64,000 bases of DNA. Origin: Dendrophyllia cribrosa. Lineage: Eukaryota > Cnidaria > Anthozoa > Scleractinia > Dendrophylliidae. Shown piece after piece: positions 40,432 to 49,278 of the stretch. The position numbers and the translations under genes are program-made. Numbering within the stretch: the stretch's first letter is position 1; every line of letters starts with the position of its first letter. The notes under the pieces were generated by a model, which saw nothing but the letters and a program-made list of their open reading frames with translations, had not been told where the DNA came from and searched no databases. The stretch covers positions 10,403,332 to 10,467,331 of the forward strand of contig JAJLRJ010000013.1 of assembly GCA_024195265.1 (NCBI GenBank), in the 5' to 3' direction.

Positions 40432-41814
40432 ATGGCTGAAGGCGGATATGATATACCTGGTGAGAATGAGAATACAGGGCTTGACTGGGACATAGACCAC
40501 GATGATGACGACGAAGAAGAAGTTGACACAACAACCCCCTTTCAACCAGGCGGCACATCCACCCCATACCATGGCGGCGAGGAGCATGAAATGGTCAGGC
40601 TGCCTACTGATCAGAGTGGATTTGATCCTGAAGATATCCCTCTGCTTGAGGACTTCATACATGATGTTGATAAACCAGAAAGAGTTGATGAAGCTCTGGA
40701 CTGGCTCAAAAGGCGCTTTCCAAAAGCAGCTATCGACAAATTAGGCCCAATTGGTTTCGGTAAAAGAAGAGGAAATGAAGGCAGAATAGTTTCCTTTGGC
40801 CCAAAGGGTGGCGAAACTCCCATTTTCAAGCAAGATGGGTCGGCCCTTCTGAAATCATTCACAGACAAGTTCAAAAAATCTCTTGGCCCAAGCGCTGAAG
40901 AGCTTGTCTCTGAAGACAATGCATCAATAAGGGAAGAAAGACAAAGAGTGAAGGAGACAGAAAAACAACTGAAAGAGAAGGAAAGGCTTGCTGTGGAACG
41001 ACAACAAGCAGAAAATGATGTGCAAAACCTCAGGGACAGAAAAGAACGAGTTCAAGCGAGGATTGACGCTCTGGAGCCTGAACACGGTTTAAGCGTTGAA
41101 AATCAAGCCGAGATAGACCGCCTAAAACTGCTGTTAAACAATCTTCAACGTGATCTTAAAAACGAGGAAAAGGAAGCAGCTGCCCTTCAAAAAATACAAA
41201 AACAACGAGACCAAGAACAGGCAAAGGTTGACAAACTCAGAACACGCCTTTCTGCCAAAGAGAAGGAAAGAAATGAAGTTGAAGCAAGGCTAAACTCTAC
41301 TAAACCCCTTGATGAGTTAAACGAAAAAGAAGCCGAGCTTAAACGCGAAAACGAGGAAGACAGACGCGTGATAGAGGATGAGAACACTTCTCCATCTGAT
41401 AGAGAAGCCGCGGAAGCCCGAGTTGCTGAGCGAGAAGAAGAGCTGGCAAGGCTCAGACCACAGGTTGAGGAGAGGGAACAAGCCCTGCCTTTGAGAAAGA
41501 GGATCAAAAATATCTTCAAGAAATACGGATGGACACTGCAAGCTGTTGTTCTGGCAGCTGGCATCACCATCAGCGCTGTGGTACTAGCCACCTTGAATGG
41601 CCTGACAAAGGCCACCAAGGCTATTGGAAATGGGCTTAAAGAGCTTGGCAAAAAGGCAGCTGCCGCCCTGCCTGGCCTTCTCGGCTCAATTATGAGCTTC
41701 ATCTTCAAAGCGGCTGGGTCAGTCATCTCCTTTCTTGGTGAACACGCCTGGCTGCTAATCCTTGCCGTGGTGGCCTTCCTTGTTGAAAAGATCACCAAGC
41801 GTGCGAGGTCTTGA
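40432..41814 (+). CDS. 460-aa coiled-coil protein with hydrophobic C-terminal domain
   Basis: Intact. Residues ~20-35 are a run of Asp/Glu (DDDDEEE), ~150-350 a long Glu/Lys/Arg/Gln coiled coil, and ~355-455 a hydrophobic region with LQAVVLAAGITISAVVLA and HAWLLILAVVAFLV, ending in a basic stretch. No signal peptide. The C-terminal domain is much better conserved with A than the N-terminus. Such a tail-anchored coiled coil could link a membrane to a capsid; this is inference. Converges with the 603-aa gene (9-bp gap). Confidence 0.8.
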   Translation: MAEGGYDIPGENENTGLDWDIDHDDDDEEEVDTTTPFQPGGTSTPYHGGEEHEMVRLPTDQSGFDPEDIPLLEDFIHDVDKPERVDEALDWLKRRFPKAAIDKLGPIGFGKRRGNEGRIVSFGPKGGETPIFKQDGSALLKSFTDKFKKSLGPSAEELVSEDNASIREERQRVKETEKQLKEKERLAVERQQAENDVQNLRDRKERVQARIDALEPEHGLSVENQAEIDRLKLLLNNLQRDLKNEEKEAAALQKIQKQRDQEQAKVDKLRTRLSAKEKERNEVEARLNSTKPLDELNEKEAELKRENEEDRRVIEDENTSPSDREAAEARVAEREEELARLRPQVEEREQALPLRKRIKNIFKKYGWTLQAVVLAAGITISAVVLATLNGLTKATKAIGNGLKELGKKAAAALPGLLGSIMSFIFKAAGSVISFLGEHAWLLILAVVAFLVEKITKRARS

Positions 41815-41823
41815 GATTTGCGC

Positions 41824-43635
41824 TTACCTAAACCAAACGATAACGCCTGCCAAAGCAAGCGCACCCACAGCCATGAGTGCCTTGTTTACGTGATGCGGGT
41901 CGGTTTGGGCTGGCGCGCTTGTGGTTGGGGCTGGCGCGCTTGTGGTTGGCGTGGAATGTGGTGTTTTGCTTGTGGCTGGTGCTGGTGCGCCCTGTGCCTG
42001 TGTAGCCTCTTTATGTATCAGGTTTGATGGATGGCTGTTTGGTGGATTAATCTTTGTTGGTCCACCGGCCAAGTGGCGAAGTGAGGCTTTTTTTGTGTCC
42101 AGATTAACATCATTGTTCATTCCCAGTTTCATCCCTTGCGTTGCTTCCTTGAGATTGTTGTTATACCCGATCACGCTCTCTGTGTTGATAACCATGCGTG
42201 ATGGCATGAGCCAGCTTCCGGGTGCTGTCGCAAAGTCTAGGCGCACTTTCGTTGCTTGGATGGCAAGCTGGTAACGCTGTACGCTTGTTGCAATGTCGTT
42301 CAGTATTATTGCATCCTCTAGATTGGCGAGGAATACTCTCTGCGTTTCGAACGCCCGGCCTCCTCTTCCAATGATGCTGCTGCGGGTTTTAGCTTGTGAA
42401 CCAAGAATGCAGTACACAAAGGCCTCAATTGATTGGTTCATACGCGCGAGCCCTGGCTGTGTTAACCCCTGTGCGTAATTTGACACAAAGTGCTCGAACT
42501 GGGTGTCCGCCCCTTGGTCGTTGCGGACGAAAGATATTCCATTGGCGCGATAGTTGGGGTCGTTTCTGTCAGTCACGCGCTCATCATTGAACAGAGCTAG
42601 ATCGGGATCGGGGTAGTTGTAATCGGTAGAAACGTTGCCAGCTCCATATTCACCAATGTACACATTCCCAAGACCGTGGTTCTTGCCGTATGTGAAACGG
42701 AAGTCAGAACTGGGGTCGATACCGAACTCTATGCAGATCTTCTTGTACGCGTCGATGTTGTACTTGTTGTCTTTCTGGTTGAATGGAGGGTTGTCTGGCA
42801 AAGCACTCACGCTTTGTTCCCCACCCATCTTGTGGAGTATTCGTCTTGTTGTGAAATAAACGTGAAACCTGTAAAACGACCGGAGCTGGGGGGTTAGGGA
42901 TAAACTGGAGTTCTTATCGAAGAGAATGTCACGCGAGATTCCACAGCCGGTTGTTGCACACCACAGTGCGAAGGATAGTTGTTGTGGCCAAAAACTCATA
43001 TGCGGTCCGCCGAGCCACTTTCTACCGTATTTCGCGGTTGTGAATGAAATCTGTGTGTCCCTGAAGATATTTCTGTATTTCGTTGTGAAATAATCAGTTG
43101 GCGTGACATAGATCTTTTGCGCTTCGTCGTTCAAGATTGCGCCAATCATCATATCCTTGTCTAGTGTGGTGGAGAAATCAACAGCTGGGATTGGCTTTTT
43201 TGTATTTCGAGTCAACGATAGCTGATAGGGGAAACCACCGTCTTGATGAAGGCCCAAAGCGTCTTTCATGGCTTGAGTCCAATATTTGTGGGCTGTTTCT
43301 GAAACGAGTGCTAATGAGCCTTGGCCTTCCTTGTAAAGCACTTCCCCTGTGGCGGTTTTGTGGTCGTCGCCAAACTCTACTTGCACTTCAAAGTGGGACA
43401 TATCAGCGCGCGGGAAACGCTTTTTGAAGTCTGATATCGCCTTAGCCTTGGCCGCGGCAGAGAGCTTTGTTGCTTCTGGTGTTCTCATCCAGGCTAGTGG
43501 ATCTGGGGGTGGCTTTACACGGCTATAGATGTTTGGAGTAGAATTAAAAGGGGGTTGGGGACTATAGTTGTGACCGCCAATGTTTAGTCCAAGATTTGAA
43601 CTAGGATTGAATCCAACGGGACGTCTGCCAAACAT
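41824..43635 (-). CDS. 603-aa tail-anchored Polinton protein
   Basis: Largest intact frame of element B. Seen in order: Pro/Asn-rich start, SAAAKAKAISDFKKRFP helix, FWPQQLSFALWCATTG (about residue 215), a long globular part ending with QRYQLAIQATKVRLDFA, GMKLGMNNDVN, then a Pro/Thr/Ala stalk (about 535-580) and one membrane helix (ALMAVGALALAGVIVW) near the C-terminus. Homologues in A and C are broken. No known enzyme motif is visible. A surface or membrane-anchored virion protein is my best guess; it is not assigned. Confidence 0.8.
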   Translation of the reverse strand: MFGRRPVGFNPSSNLGLNIGGHNYSPQPPFNSTPNIYSRVKPPPDPLAWMRTPEATKLSAAAKAKAISDFKKRFPRADMSHFEVQVEFGDDHKTATGEVLYKEGQGSLALVSETAHKYWTQAMKDALGLHQDGGFPYQLSLTRNTKKPIPAVDFSTTLDKDMMIGAILNDEAQKIYVTPTDYFTTKYRNIFRDTQISFTTAKYGRKWLGGPHMSFWPQQLSFALWCATTGCGISRDILFDKNSSLSLTPQLRSFYRFHVYFTTRRILHKMGGEQSVSALPDNPPFNQKDNKYNIDAYKKICIEFGIDPSSDFRFTYGKNHGLGNVYIGEYGAGNVSTDYNYPDPDLALFNDERVTDRNDPNYRANGISFVRNDQGADTQFEHFVSNYAQGLTQPGLARMNQSIEAFVYCILGSQAKTRSSIIGRGGRAFETQRVFLANLEDAIILNDIATSVQRYQLAIQATKVRLDFATAPGSWLMPSRMVINTESVIGYNNNLKEATQGMKLGMNNDVNLDTKKASLRHLAGGPTKINPPNSHPSNLIHKEATQAQGAPAPATSKTPHSTPTTSAPAPTTSAPAQTDPHHVNKALMAVGALALAGVIVWFR

Positions 43636-43686
43636 GATTGTGTATATTTACATTTTTAAAAAAATGTTATGTATATATATGCAATC
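43636..43686. promoter_or_regulatory. Divergent promoter, 603-aa and 222-aa genes
   Basis: 51-bp AT-rich spacer with TATATATATGC immediately before the ATG at 43687 and TGTATATTTAC facing the 603-aa gene. Confidence 0.45.
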
Positions 43687-44355
43687 ATGGTTTTGCTTAC
43701 AATCGTCGCGCCTTCGAACCCTCACACGATCTACTTCGATCACCCGCTTCCGAAACCGAGTTACATCCGCCTTGTCTCTTGCTCGATTTTCAACTCGTGG
43801 AATACTTTGAAACAAAGAGGAGAGATAACATTGTTTACTGGGCCCGATAAAAACACAAATGTCAGGAGACTTCTTCCAGCCCATTACACTCTTGAGTATT
43901 TGGCAAAAGAATTAGAGGGCGCATTGCCAGTCGAAAAGTTAAAATTAGAAACCAAGACAAATACGCCTGTAGGGTCGATGATCATTTTCAACTTGCAAAA
44001 TCAGGAAGTGAAATTAGACCACGATTTATCAGAATTGCTTGGTATAAATCCTAAATTATCGTTTACAACGTTCGTCAAGCGTTTAACATCCCCAAGCACT
44101 TACTTTATCCACTGTGATCTGGTTGATAAAGAACAAAACCTCCTCAATGGGAAGCCTTCGACAGTTTTGACACGGTTTGATGTTCGTGGAAAGCCTTTTC
44201 AGAAGGTTTTTTACGAATCAACACAACAGAACGTCTTGCGTGACGTCTCGTCTGGTGATTATGTAAACAGCTTATCACTGTCAGTGAGGGATGAGAACAA
44301 TGACCTCTTCGACTTCAATAACATGCCCTTAGAATTTGAAGTTGAGATAAATTAA
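43687..44355 (+). CDS. 222-aa conserved Polinton protein (element B copy)
   Basis: Exactly 222 codons like the A copy. The N-terminal ~40 and C-terminal ~90 residues are nearly identical to A, while residues ~45-120 differ strongly (A has an insert-like TTTTEPASGSSH region). A variable middle in an otherwise conserved virion-type protein would fit an exposed loop. The same middle in the C copy is closer to B, so recombination between lineages is possible. Candidate minor capsid protein, unproven. Confidence 0.75.
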   Translation: MVLLTIVAPSNPHTIYFDHPLPKPSYIRLVSCSIFNSWNTLKQRGEITLFTGPDKNTNVRRLLPAHYTLEYLAKELEGALPVEKLKLETKTNTPVGSMIIFNLQNQEVKLDHDLSELLGINPKLSFTTFVKRLTSPSTYFIHCDLVDKEQNLLNGKPSTVLTRFDVRGKPFQKVFYESTQQNVLRDVSSGDYVNSLSLSVRDENNDLFDFNNMPLEFEVEIN

Positions 44356-44401
44356 AAATAAAAAAAAATCTTATATATATATATATATACTCACATCTAC
44401 C

Positions 44402-45088
44402 ATGAGTTCTGCGAACGTGCTGCTATCGGCCCCGGAATACAGTGATACCCAACCACTTTACCCTATGCGTGAGATCACTCAAATCAATGCAGAAGACTTC
44501 CGGCTCAAAAAGATCTCTGACTTGCTGAAGGAGTTGTCTGACGAAGCCGAGCACTACAGACAAGTCGCAAAGAAATACAAACGGACCCAATCAATAGTTC
44601 ATTACTCGGCGGTTGGTCTTGGGTCGCTTTCTGTTGGGCTGTCATCAGGAGCCCTAGCCACTGCCTTGACCGGGTTAGGCATTGTTTTAAGCCCCGCACT
44701 TGCCGGTATTGCGACCCTCTGTGGGTTGTCCTCAGTTGGCTTTGCAACTGCAAACAAGCGGCTAGAGCGGAAAGTGACTAAACACGAGAATATCTACACA
44801 CTGGCCCAGGCTAAACGCAACTCTGTCAATGAGCTGGTCTCAAAATCTCTGGAAGACAAGAGGATTAGTGATACAGAATTCACCATAATTACTCGTGAGG
44901 TGGAAAAATATCACGAACTCAAGGCTGCAATCAGGGATGGTTTAAAGGCATCAAAAGACGTTGCCACTCAAACACAATCACCAGACCTCGAGAAACTCAA
45001 AAACAAACGTCGCAAGGAAGTCAAACAAGAATCTCAAAAAAAGATAAATCTTCTCACCGCAGCATCCAAGTCCGATTTGAGAGATTAA
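44402..45088 (+). CDS. 228-aa putative membrane protein (element B copy)
   Basis: Complete and collinear with 616-1302; only scattered substitutions. Hydrophobic residues ~65-115 with Gly/Ala/Leu, then a charged helical tail. A 20-bp TATATA run at 44374-44390 precedes the ATG. Neighbouring VLTF3-like gene begins 79 bp downstream on the same strand. Function unknown. Confidence 0.8.
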   Translation: MSSANVLLSAPEYSDTQPLYPMREITQINAEDFRLKKISDLLKELSDEAEHYRQVAKKYKRTQSIVHYSAVGLGSLSVGLSSGALATALTGLGIVLSPALAGIATLCGLSSVGFATANKRLERKVTKHENIYTLAQAKRNSVNELVSKSLEDKRISDTEFTIITREVEKYHELKAAIRDGLKASKDVATQTQSPDLEKLKNKRRKEVKQESQKKINLLTAASKSDLRD

Positions 45089-45167
45089 ATTCTGGATTTA
45101 ACCTCTACATTTCGAAGGATAAATCATTTCCCCCCCCATTAAATATACAACACGGCTGTGTTCAACA

Positions 45168-45816
45168 ATGGAGGAGTTTGCTAAACAACTGGCTGATGTT
45201 GGACGCTTGGACACTAAAGGCGAATACAAAGCCAAACTCAATGAGCTGGATAAAGAATACAAATTTTTCCTCCTACGCTCACTCACTAAATACAACAAGG
45301 AAATGCGCCGTTCAAACCTTACAGAACGCCTTCATCACATCAAGGAGTGTCTTTCTCACGTGGCACAATACCACCCCAACCTACCTTTCACCCTTTTGAA
45401 TGAAAGGATAAAAGCTTGCCAAAACTGCGAAGGCAAATTAAACCTCAGGATGTTTTCATCAGAACTTTGCTGTGAGAACTGCGGGCTCCTAGAGCCTCTG
45501 GATGGTGTGACCTTTGATTATCAAGAGCTATATGTTGGTGATTACAAAATTACCAAAAAAAGAAAGGCCTACCAAACGCTACAACTTCAAAAACTATCTC
45601 AACAAACATCTGAAATTTTGTGAGCCCTTCACCGGCTTGTCCTCCGAAGAAATTCAACATGCAAATGATACCTTCAACTTCATTGAAGAACATCTATCGG
45701 ATAGAATCTCTATGCCATTTGTAGCCTACAAGATCTTAGACGAGATAGTACTAAAATGGCCACAACGTGCTATTGTCAATTACTTCTGGCTACAAATTCC
45801 ACAAAACTCAATGTGA
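45168..45816 (+). pseudogene. VLTF3-like zinc-ribbon protein (element B copy), frameshifted
   Basis: ATG at 45168; zinc ribbon with CQNC and CENC, then the frame is lost in an A7 run near 45553. The second frame (to 45816) holds RYNFKNYLNKHLKF, an EEIQHANDTFNFIEEHL helix and ILDEIVLKWPQRAIVNYFW. Ribbon plus this helical domain is what suggests VLTF3. In A the run has been altered differently, so the two lesions are independent. A role in late virion-gene transcription would suit the shared TATATA promoters, but that link is inference. Confidence 0.55.
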
Positions 45817-45852
45817 AAACACGAGCAAAAATGGCAGATCGTGCTTGGAAAG

Positions 45853-45899
45853 ATGTGTCACGTTGTGTGACATTGCGTTACTTGTCACGCGTGACACAT
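45853..45899. repeat. Perfect 10-bp inverted repeat (hairpin) after the VLTF3-like gene
   Basis: ATGTGTCACG at 45853-45862 and CGTGACACAT at 45890-45899, with further GTGAC/GTCAC copies between. Could be a transcription end hairpin or part of the structured region that follows. Confidence 0.5.
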
Positions 45900-45937
45900 T
45901 GCGTGACAGACCAAAAAAAAGGACAAAAACCCTTGCA

Positions 45938-46119
45938 GGGGGGTGCCGGTGGCTGTTCTTTGCCTAGCCTCGGCTAGGACTTTAACCGCTGACAAGGCGG
46001 TTGTCATTCCACATTTTACCTCTGGGAGCGAGGGCGAGAACTCCGAGGAGAACACTGTTTGGCACCCCCCTGGAACCAGTAGGGCAAGAGCGGGCTCACC
46101 CGGGGGTACCGTCTACTGG
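45938..46119 (+). ncRNA. Candidate structured RNA in element B
   Basis: GGGGGGTGCC (45938-45947) pairs perfectly with GGCACCCCCC (46061-46070), enclosing three hairpins: CCTAGCC/GGCTAGG (45963-45978), AACCGC/GCGGTT (45984-46002) and CCTC..GGAG/CTCCGAGG (46019-46048). A second domain follows at once: CCAGTAG/CTACTGG (46076-46119) enclosing CGGG/CCCG. The block is GC-rich inside an AT-rich element and has no protein-like frame. It could be a structured viral RNA, a ribozyme or a SINE-like insertion; I recognise no known class and either strand is possible. Confidence 0.35.
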
Positions 46120-46865
46120 AAGACATCCCCCTCTACTCTGTAATTCACCATTCGCACAAGCCTTTAAACGGGATTTAGAAAGTGGCCACCTTTCACCTCC
46201 CTAGACTTCACCAAAATCGGTGAACTAAGTAATATATGGGGCGATTTTTCTATTTATTAGCGTTAGGTCAACAATCCGCTTACTTGTGGTTTCGATTTGG
46301 TTAACACTGAAAAATTGAAGCAATACGCATGCGCTTTTAGGGCAATAAAAACCAAAATACTTTATTCTACATGAGCCAAAATACTTTATTCTGCATGAAC
46401 CAAAATACTTTATTCTACATGCGGTTTTGAGGTAATAAAAGCCAAAATACTTTATTCTTACCATGTAAGATTGAGAAAAATGTCAGACAAATAACATATG
46501 AAGTTATGGAATCCATCCTTGAAGCATCACAGAAGGAATCATCAGTTAAACATGTCAAAGAAACTGTTTCCTCACGATCGTAGATCGATCTCTCAAACTG
46601 CAAATCCGGTGATTTTTTCACTTTCTTCTGATTCTGTCACTCTGGCACTTTAGGTGGCATTTCTCGAAGTTACTGCGTCCACATCTGCAGTGTATTTGAA
46701 CAAGATTGAAGCTCTGGCGCTATTTTATCGGCCAAAGTTGACAATAATGGCGGTCGAAGGAATATCGAAGCCTTCTGGCCGCGGGGGACTGAGACGGGCA
46801 AAGAAAGATATTGTATATGCGGCACGAAATGTCCCTTTAAAGCAATAAGGGGTGTTTGGGGGAGC
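46120..46865. other. Non-coding part of element B with 24-bp tandem repeat
   Basis: CCAAAATACTTTATTC begins at 46352, 46376, 46400 and 46442; the first three are spaced 24 bp. The rest (46470-46865) is open on both strands only in short frames without recognisable protein. Part could be an insertion, since no counterpart in A is inside the window. Confidence 0.6.
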
Positions 46866-47952
46866 CTACTCTGTAAAAAGGCTTCCAAAATGGTACTGTT
46901 CATCACCGATGTTGTTTTCAAAAGTTTCAATAGGTCTGGTTTTGTCAAGGTGTTTTTGTTTTGACAAATTTTCATGGAAACTTTTAACTGATTCGTGAAT
47001 ATTTTCTAAGAAATTTGGTTGCTTTGTTTCCCAAATTTCTGTTATGTCCAGCAGCTTCCATGCGAAGAAGGCTACTGTCTTGTAATAGTTTGGGGGCCAG
47101 TCTTCACTGAATGTCCTTCTGCCTATGTCATTCAAAAATTCTAAATCGTTTGGTTTCTGATCCTCATCATATGTCATATAAAACCAATCACCGCTACACA
47201 AGATATCTCCTGCTGAAATTCCTCTCATGATTTTTTCAAACATTGCTGTTGATTTTGTTGCCCCGACGTTAAGCAATTTTGTTTGATCTGGAAATAGTTT
47301 TTGCTTGCAAGATAGAAGATAAATACCACATGCGAGTGCTGATGGTTTTTTTGTTTTGTGTACAACCCCTTTGTTTGGGAAGGAATTGTGTTCAAGGCTA
47401 AGGCTAAGCTGCTTCAAAGAACACATTCTGAAATAGGCGTCGACAAACAAGCCTTTGTTAACTCTCTCCCCGCTGAGAGCAAGGCCGGTTTGTATTTGAT
47501 CAAGGTATTGTTTAAGAATTTTATTGCCTGTGATCTTTCTGGTGTAAGGACACTTGAACTCTAACAAGACTATTGTCTCGTCTTTGTGTGAGAAGTATCC
47601 GTCTGGACTGCAAGTGACCTTCCCAAAAAGAGGGTGATCCTTTGCAAGATTTAGAGAGCACGTATAGCCGAAAACTTTGACAGAATGTATCTTCTCAAAG
47701 TATTCACGGACTAGAGGCTCAAATAATGTACCCCAAGCGCAGGCCACATTTTTTGCTCATATCAATGAACTTTACTTTTTTGCGGATTAGACTTGACTGA
47801 CTCTCAAATGGCGAAGATCCTGTCAAGGCAGATATCTCCGATGCGCCGATTGTGTTTTGTCTGGCTTTAACCCATTCTTCGCTCTTTTGAATCAGGCCAG
47901 TCTCACGTGATTTCAGGAAGTCCTTGAAAGCTTGCACGTTTGCCATTTCCAT
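46866..47952 (-). pseudogene. Lambda-exonuclease/YqaJ-like nuclease, one frameshift
   Basis: ATG at 47952 (or 47946) lies at the inner edge of the right terminal repeat. The first frame has RQNTIGASEISALTG; after a one-base shift in an A-run near 47736-47741 the second frame gives ACAWGTLFEP, CSPDGYF, VLLEFKCPYTRKI and YLDQIQTGLALSG. This G-x-S...D...ExK...Q series is the PD-(D/E)xK exonuclease core of the YqaJ/alkaline-nuclease type, used in viral recombination and DNA maturation. Its promoter is the same terminal-repeat TATATAC as that of the polymerase. Nothing similar is seen in C, D or E. Confidence 0.8.
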
Positions 47953-47960
47953 GTGGGTGG

Positions 47961-47969
47961 GTATATACA
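47961..47969 (-). promoter_or_regulatory. Terminal-repeat promoter motif before the nuclease
   Basis: Reverse-strand TGTATATAC nine bases before the nuclease ATG, the inverted copy of the motif at 31907-31915. Confidence 0.5.
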
Positions 47970-48027
47970 GGGGGTGGGATTTCTCCAATTGGTGATCTCG
48001 TACCGGATCAGCATATGCAAACAGAAT

Positions 48028-48189
48028 AGTAGTATGGGACGTTGGGGCGTTCGGGATCATCTGAAAAAAGCGAGATCACGCCCGAGTTACCGGCTCCACG
48101 AACGAATGCAATGAGTTATTGGAGCCGGTAACTCGGGCATGATCTCGCTTTTTTCAGGTGATCCCGAACCCCCAACGTCCCATACTACT
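48028..48189. repeat. Right terminal palindrome of element B
   Basis: 162 bp from AGTAGTATGGG to CCCATACTACT with ~70-bp arms. The loop differs from the left copy, while arms differ at only a few positions. Followed by the target duplication ATACT. Confidence 0.95.
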
Positions 48190-48534
48190 ATACTTTGTAC
48201 GTTTCTTTCCGTTAAAACATGCGCATGCAACATTTAAACGCGCGCAAGCAAGGTTTGTTTTGTTGTATTACGTTATGTTAACTGACATACGTTTCCGTTG
48301 ACACAAATTTCAAATGTTGTAACACTAGTATAGGCTCCTGAGGAAGACCGCGACGGCCGAAACGTTGAGCACTTAAATATAAACATCTGAAAGTCCAATT
48401 GGAGTTGGCTTCTTGACCATCACAAAGAAAAATTAATTTACAAAACTTCAAGTCCCCACGATCGCTACAGTGATCCTCCAAATTTGGACTACTTAGGGAG
48501 CATTGTCTGAGGGACCCATCACAAAAGTTAACGG

Positions 48535-48540
<6 letters not shown>
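48190..48540 (+). mobile_element. 3' part of the second Penelope element, after element B
   Basis: Starts with the second ATACT and continues the Penelope 3' region that stops at 31687. CTCCTGAGGAAGACCGCGAC then GGCCGAAACG at 48337-48366 is a hammerhead-like or related terminal motif with a changed core. It runs into a TA tract at 48538-48571. Confidence 0.6.
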
Positions 48541-48569
<29 letters not shown>

Positions 48570-48576
<7 letters not shown>

Positions 48577-49238
48577 CTCTATTTCAAATTCTAAGGGCGT
48601 GTTATTAAAATCAAAGAGGTCATTGTTTACGTCTCTGACTGATAGAGACACGCTATTTACATAATCGCCAGATGAGGTGTCACGCAGGACGTTTTGCTGT
48701 GTTGATTCATAGAAACTTTCTCAAAGGGTTTCCCACGAACATCAAATCGAGCCAAAACTGTAGAAGGCTTCCCATTGAGTAGGTTTTGTTCTTTATCGAT
48801 CAGATCACAGTGAATAAAGTAAGTGCTTGGAGATGTTAATCCTTTGACGAATGTTGATGGGTACAGCAATTTAGGATTTATACCAAGCAATTCTGACAAA
48901 TCGCGGTCTAGTTTCACCTCTTCCTCATATTCTTTGAAAATAATCATCGACCCCAATGGCGTGTCTGTCTCGGTTGCTAATATAAACTCTTTATTTTGGA
49001 ATACGTTTTCTAATTCTTTTGCCAAATACTCAAGAGAGTAATGCCCTGGGAGAAGCCTCATGACACTTCCTTCTTTATTCCCATTAGTGAACAGTGTTAT
49101 CTCTCCTCTTTGTTTCAAAGTATTCCACGAATTGTAAAGCGAGCAAGAGATAAGCCGGATGTAACTCGGTTTTGGAAGCGCGTGATCAAAGTAGCTTGTG
49201 TGAGGGTTCGAAGGTGCGACGATTGTTAGAACAACCAT
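48570..49238 (-). pseudogene. 222-aa conserved Polinton protein (element C copy)
   Basis: ATG at 49238; the frame holds to about 48715, where a one-base loss shifts it; the C-terminal part is still readable down to the TA tract, where the stop codon has been replaced by TA repeats. Its middle segment (LFTNGNKEGSVMRLLPGHYS) is close to element B and unlike A. Confidence 0.8.
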
Positions 49239-49278
49239 TGTGTATATAATACATTTTAAAAAATATATTTATATAAAC
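49239..49278. promoter_or_regulatory. Divergent promoter spacer of element C
   Basis: 40 bp with TTTATATAAAC just before the ATG at 49279 and TGTATATAATAC facing the minus-strand gene; same place as 2011-2064 and 43636-43686. Confidence 0.45.

Larger units (their letters stand above)
31688..48189 (-). mobile_element. Element B: complete 16.5-kb family 1 Polinton
   Basis: Both termini are present: inverted repeats of about 237 bp, each starting with a 162-bp palindrome, and a 5-bp duplication ATACT (31683-31687 and 48190-48194; a 6-bp reading shares one base with the element). Gene order is that of element A reversed, plus a nuclease gene at the right. The integrase and most of the 145-aa gene were deleted at 35640. 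Frames still intact: 157-aa, 202-aa, 81-aa, ATPase, 74-aa, coiled-coil, 603-aa, 222-aa, 228-aa. No adenain-type protease gene is recognisable. Confidence 0.95.

Noticed and set aside
45756..45977. Extension of the VLTF3-like gene into the hairpin region
   Set aside because: Several frames are open but none is supported by the element A copy, which leaves the window here.
48330..48370. Third functional hammerhead ribozyme
   Set aside because: CTGAGGA replaces CTGATGA and no proper stems could be drawn; at best degenerate.
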